From IMG/VR virus record IMGVR_UViG_3300017697_000083, positions 1 to 26,259 of that record: a stretch of 26,259 nt of DNA; one strand, written 5' to 3'. The position numbers were made by a program, and so were the translations under genes. Of the stretch, positions 24,688 to 26,259 are shown piece by piece. Each line of letters starts with the position of its first letter. Within the stretch, counting starts at the first letter, position 1. Below the pieces are notes generated by a model. That model did no database searches. It was not told the DNA's origin and worked only from the letters and a program-made list of their open reading frames with translations. Origin of the DNA: a virus.

Positions 24688-25389
24688 ATGGCACTACCAA
24701 AAATTAACTTACCAATCTCGGAATTGATTTTACCGAGTACAGGTGAAAAAACTAAATATAGACCTTTTTCTGTAGCGGAAGAAAAGATCTTGTTAGTTGC
24801 ACAAGAAGCGGATGACGCGGAACAAGAAGTATTAGCAATGAAACAAATCATTTCTAATTGCTTAATTGAAAAAGATGTTGAAGAACTTGCATTATTTGAT
24901 TTTGAATATGTTTATTTAACATTAAGAGCACGTTCAGTCGATAACTTGGCTAAGTTCAAAATTAAAGATCCTGACACGGATGAAGAAATTGAATTAGAAC
25001 TTGATATGAGAGAGATTGATATTGCTCGAGATGAAACTCATACAAATGAAATTAAAGTAAACGATGAGTATACTCTGTTTCTAAAGTATCCATCTATTAA
25101 TGAATTCATAAAGATTGTTGGAATGAATAATGACGATCCTTTAGTTAACTATTTTGTAATGATTTCTTGTTTAGATACATTAGCTTCAGAAGATGAAGTA
25201 CATAGTTTTAAAGATTATAGTGATGAAGATATTGAGGCCTTTATGGATAGTCTCGGTGGAGATGTTATTCGAGGAATTACTTCGTTCTTTGAAACAATGC
25301 CGAAGATACGAAAGGAATTACCATATACAAATAGTGAAGGTAAAGAAAATACGTTTGTCGTGGAGGGCACCCGTAGTTTTTTTATCTAA
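24688..25389 (+). CDS. gp26: gp26-like baseplate hub / tail assembly chaperone protein
   Basis: 233 residues in the zero frame. The opening (LPKINLPISELILPSTGEKTKYRPFSVAEEKILL) and acidic helical body (DADDAEQEVLAMKQII-like run near 45-60, then KIKDPDTDEEIELELDM) match the T4 baseplate protein family of gp26, which is counted as a hub assembly component. AGGAG at 24677-24681 gives a strong start, 6 nt before ATG. The last sense codons are AGT TTT TTT ATC before TAA at 25387. This forms a T_TTT_TTT slippery heptamer followed by a hairpin, so part of the ribosomes may shift to -1 and add 59 residues. A gene just ahead of the tape measure with this arrangement is typical of tail assembly chaperones. 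Confidence 0.75.
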   Translation: MALPKINLPISELILPSTGEKTKYRPFSVAEEKILLVAQEADDAEQEVLAMKQIISNCLIEKDVEELALFDFEYVYLTLRARSVDNLAKFKIKDPDTDEEIELELDMREIDIARDETHTNEIKVNDEYTLFLKYPSINEFIKIVGMNNDDPLVNYFVMISCLDTLASEDEVHSFKDYSDEDIEAFMDSLGGDVIRGITSFFETMPKIRKELPYTNSEGKENTFVVEGTRSFFI

Positions 25390-25413
25390 GCCTTAGCCAT
25401 ATAACGTTAGGGC
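25377..25413 (+). promoter_or_regulatory. Probable programmed -1 ribosomal frameshift site
   Basis: The heptamer T_TTT_TTT at 25377-25383 is in register with the gp26-like frame. After a 6-nt spacer, 25390-25397 (GCCTTAGC) pairs with 25406-25413 (GTTAGGGC) in an 8-bp stem that includes two G-U pairs, with an 8-nt loop. The zero-frame stop TAA (25387-25389) lies in the spacer. Slippage leads into a -1 frame that stays open to 25559. Confidence 0.72.
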
Positions 25414-25562
25414 ATTACTATCAAATGATTTTCTCCATGGCACAACACCACAAATGGTCTGTGTCCGAAATTGAGGCTATGATGCCTTTTGAAAGAGATC
25501 TTTACTTTAGTATGCTAGTACAATGGATAGAAGAACAGAATGAACAGCGAAAACAGGGTTAA
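25383..25562 (+). CDS. -1 frame extension of the gp26-like gene (gp51/chaperone T-like segment)
   Basis: After slipping at 25383 the ribosome reads 59 codons to a stop at 25560-25562. The added segment contains HYYQMIFSMAQHHKWSVSEI, then MMPFERDLYFSMLVQWIEEQ and a charged end. The pattern of a helix with MPFERDxY and a W-[IL]-x-E-[EQ] run is what I associate with the second partner (T part) of tail assembly chaperones and with gp51-like hub catalysts in T4-like phages. An independent start is unlikely: the ATG at 25425 has no Shine-Dalgarno. The fusion would be 232 + 59 = 291 residues. The stop is 5 nt before the tape measure ATG. Confidence 0.68.
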   Translation, partial: YLSLSHITLGHYYQMIFSMAQHHKWSVSEIEAMMPFERDLYFSMLVQWIEEQNEQRKQG

Positions 25563-25567
25563 TATAA

Positions 25568-26259
25568 ATGGCTAAAACAACACCAAAGAGCAAAGAGCTA
25601 AGTCCAGAGACTCAGAGTATAGTTAATCGTCTTATCCGTGAAGGAGAGCTTGTAAGGAACGACGGCAAGCATTCGATTAAAGAAATTAGAATTGACCTTG
25701 GGAAATTTACCGATGCTTTTGCTGCAATTAAAATAAGCTCTGAACAAACAGCTAAAGTCTTAACGGATTCTTGGGAAGGAAACGAAGCACTACTCAAAAA
25801 TATTGATGAAAGCTTAGTTGGTTTAAATGACACAGAAAAAGATGCTGAACTGGCAAGAAGAGCTCAGGATAAAAAGGATGCAATCGCAAATAAAGAAAAT
25901 AAGTCTGAATCTAGTATCGCCGCACAATCTTTAAAGTTAAGTCTTATGAGTGGATTCAAAGGTCTAAAAGATGGATTCATGGCAATAAAGAAAGATCCGT
26001 GGGGTTCGTTATTAAACATTGGCAAGTGGGCAATTATAATACCAGTATTAGCAGGTGCAATTAAAGGATTGCTTGATAAGATGTTTGGCGAAGGCGAAAT
26101 GGGCAAATTCTATGACAGAATTTCAAACAGCCCGTTTGCTAAAATTGCTATGGAATATCCAATAGCAACTTTGCTTGGAAGTTTAGCTGCTATGGCCGGT
26201 CTTAAGTGGGCCTCACTGTATGGAACTATGATGCTTGCTGCAAAAACTATGGGTGTTAA
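25568..26259 (+). CDS. Probable tail tape measure / length determinator (N-terminal part)
   Basis: The frame is open from ATG at 25568 to the window end, giving 230 residues without a stop, so the C-terminus is missing. Residues 1-140 are charged and helical (QSIVNRLIREGELVRND, DAELARRAQDKKDA). Residues about 153-166 (WAIIIPVLAGAIKGLL) and 197-229 (Ala/Leu/Gly/Met-rich) are hydrophobic segments, as found in tape measure proteins. AGGG about 9 nt upstream is a weak Shine-Dalgarno. In T4-like phages this slot is occupied by gp29, which sets tail length and sits with the hub, and placement right after a tail chaperone pair is the general rule for tape measure genes. Function is inferred mostly from context. 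Confidence 0.6.
   Translation, partial: MAKTTPKSKELSPETQSIVNRLIREGELVRNDGKHSIKEIRIDLGKFTDAFAAIKISSEQTAKVLTDSWEGNEALLKNIDESLVGLNDTEKDAELARRAQDKKDAIANKENKSESSIAAQSLKLSLMSGFKGLKDGFMAIKKDPWGSLLNIGKWAIIIPVLAGAIKGLLDKMFGEGEMGKFYDRISNSPFAKIAMEYPIATLLGSLAAMAGLKWASLYGTMMLAAKTMGV

Noticed and set aside
25425-25562. ATG at 25425 as an independent small gene
   Set aside because: No Shine-Dalgarno before it, and the frame is open upstream right to the slippery heptamer and encodes plausible sequence there; frameshift entry fits better.
25563-25570. TATAAATG just before the tape measure gene as a late promoter
   Set aside because: It overlaps the start codon, leaving no room for a leader, and differs from the consensus at the last base.

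Overview
The window is a contiguous block of late structural genes from an AT-rich, T4-like contractile-tailed phage (myovirus). The gp4, gp5, gp6, gp8, gp25, gp27, gp48, gp53 and gp54 families are recognisable. The large DUF4815-type structural protein, a tail fibre with DGTGDPL and HLNTSSAS motifs, and a virion S8 protease are features I associate with marine T4-like phages such as cyanophages and pelagiphages. The host cannot be fixed from this sequence. No tRNA, integrase, transposase or CRISPR array was seen, coding density is very high, and no gene-free stretch exceeds about 90 bases.

Two late operons diverge from a short control region at 22705-22793. The long leftward operon reads gp48 (tube cap), gp53 (wedge), an 85-residue unknown, gp27 (hub), gp5 (hub needle without lysozyme), an M15 peptidase protein, gp25, gp6 and a gp7-like wedge protein, then a tail fibre, an S8 protease, a gp8-like wedge protein and a very large DUF4815 protein that runs off the left edge. 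Most of the first eight genes overlap or abut (TAATG or ATGA junctions). Exact T4-type late promoter boxes (TATAAATA) lie before gp48 and before gp8, and a near match lies before the tail fibre. The rightward operon reads gp4 (head completion nuclease), a gp2-like DNA end protector candidate, gp54 (tube initiator), gp26-like, a -1 frame extension, and the start of a probable tape measure protein that runs off the right edge.

Together the genes build the baseplate (hub gp27/gp5, wedge gp53/25/6/7/8, tube start gp48/54), finish the filled head, and set tail length. Several virion proteins carry extra domains likely to act on the host surface. The gp7-like protein ends in a complete alpha/beta-hydrolase (esterase-like) domain. 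The S8 protease has an intact triad and a roughly 310-residue domain with a histidine cluster inserted ahead of its catalytic part. The tail fibre contains a cupredoxin fold with a full copper ligand set. An M15 peptidase seems to replace the missing gp5 lysozyme. The strongest small-scale signal is a textbook -1 ribosomal frameshift site at the end of the gp26-like gene: a T_TTT_TTT heptamer, a 6-nt spacer and an 8-bp hairpin. It would make a 291-residue fusion, parallel to the G/GT tail chaperones of other phages.
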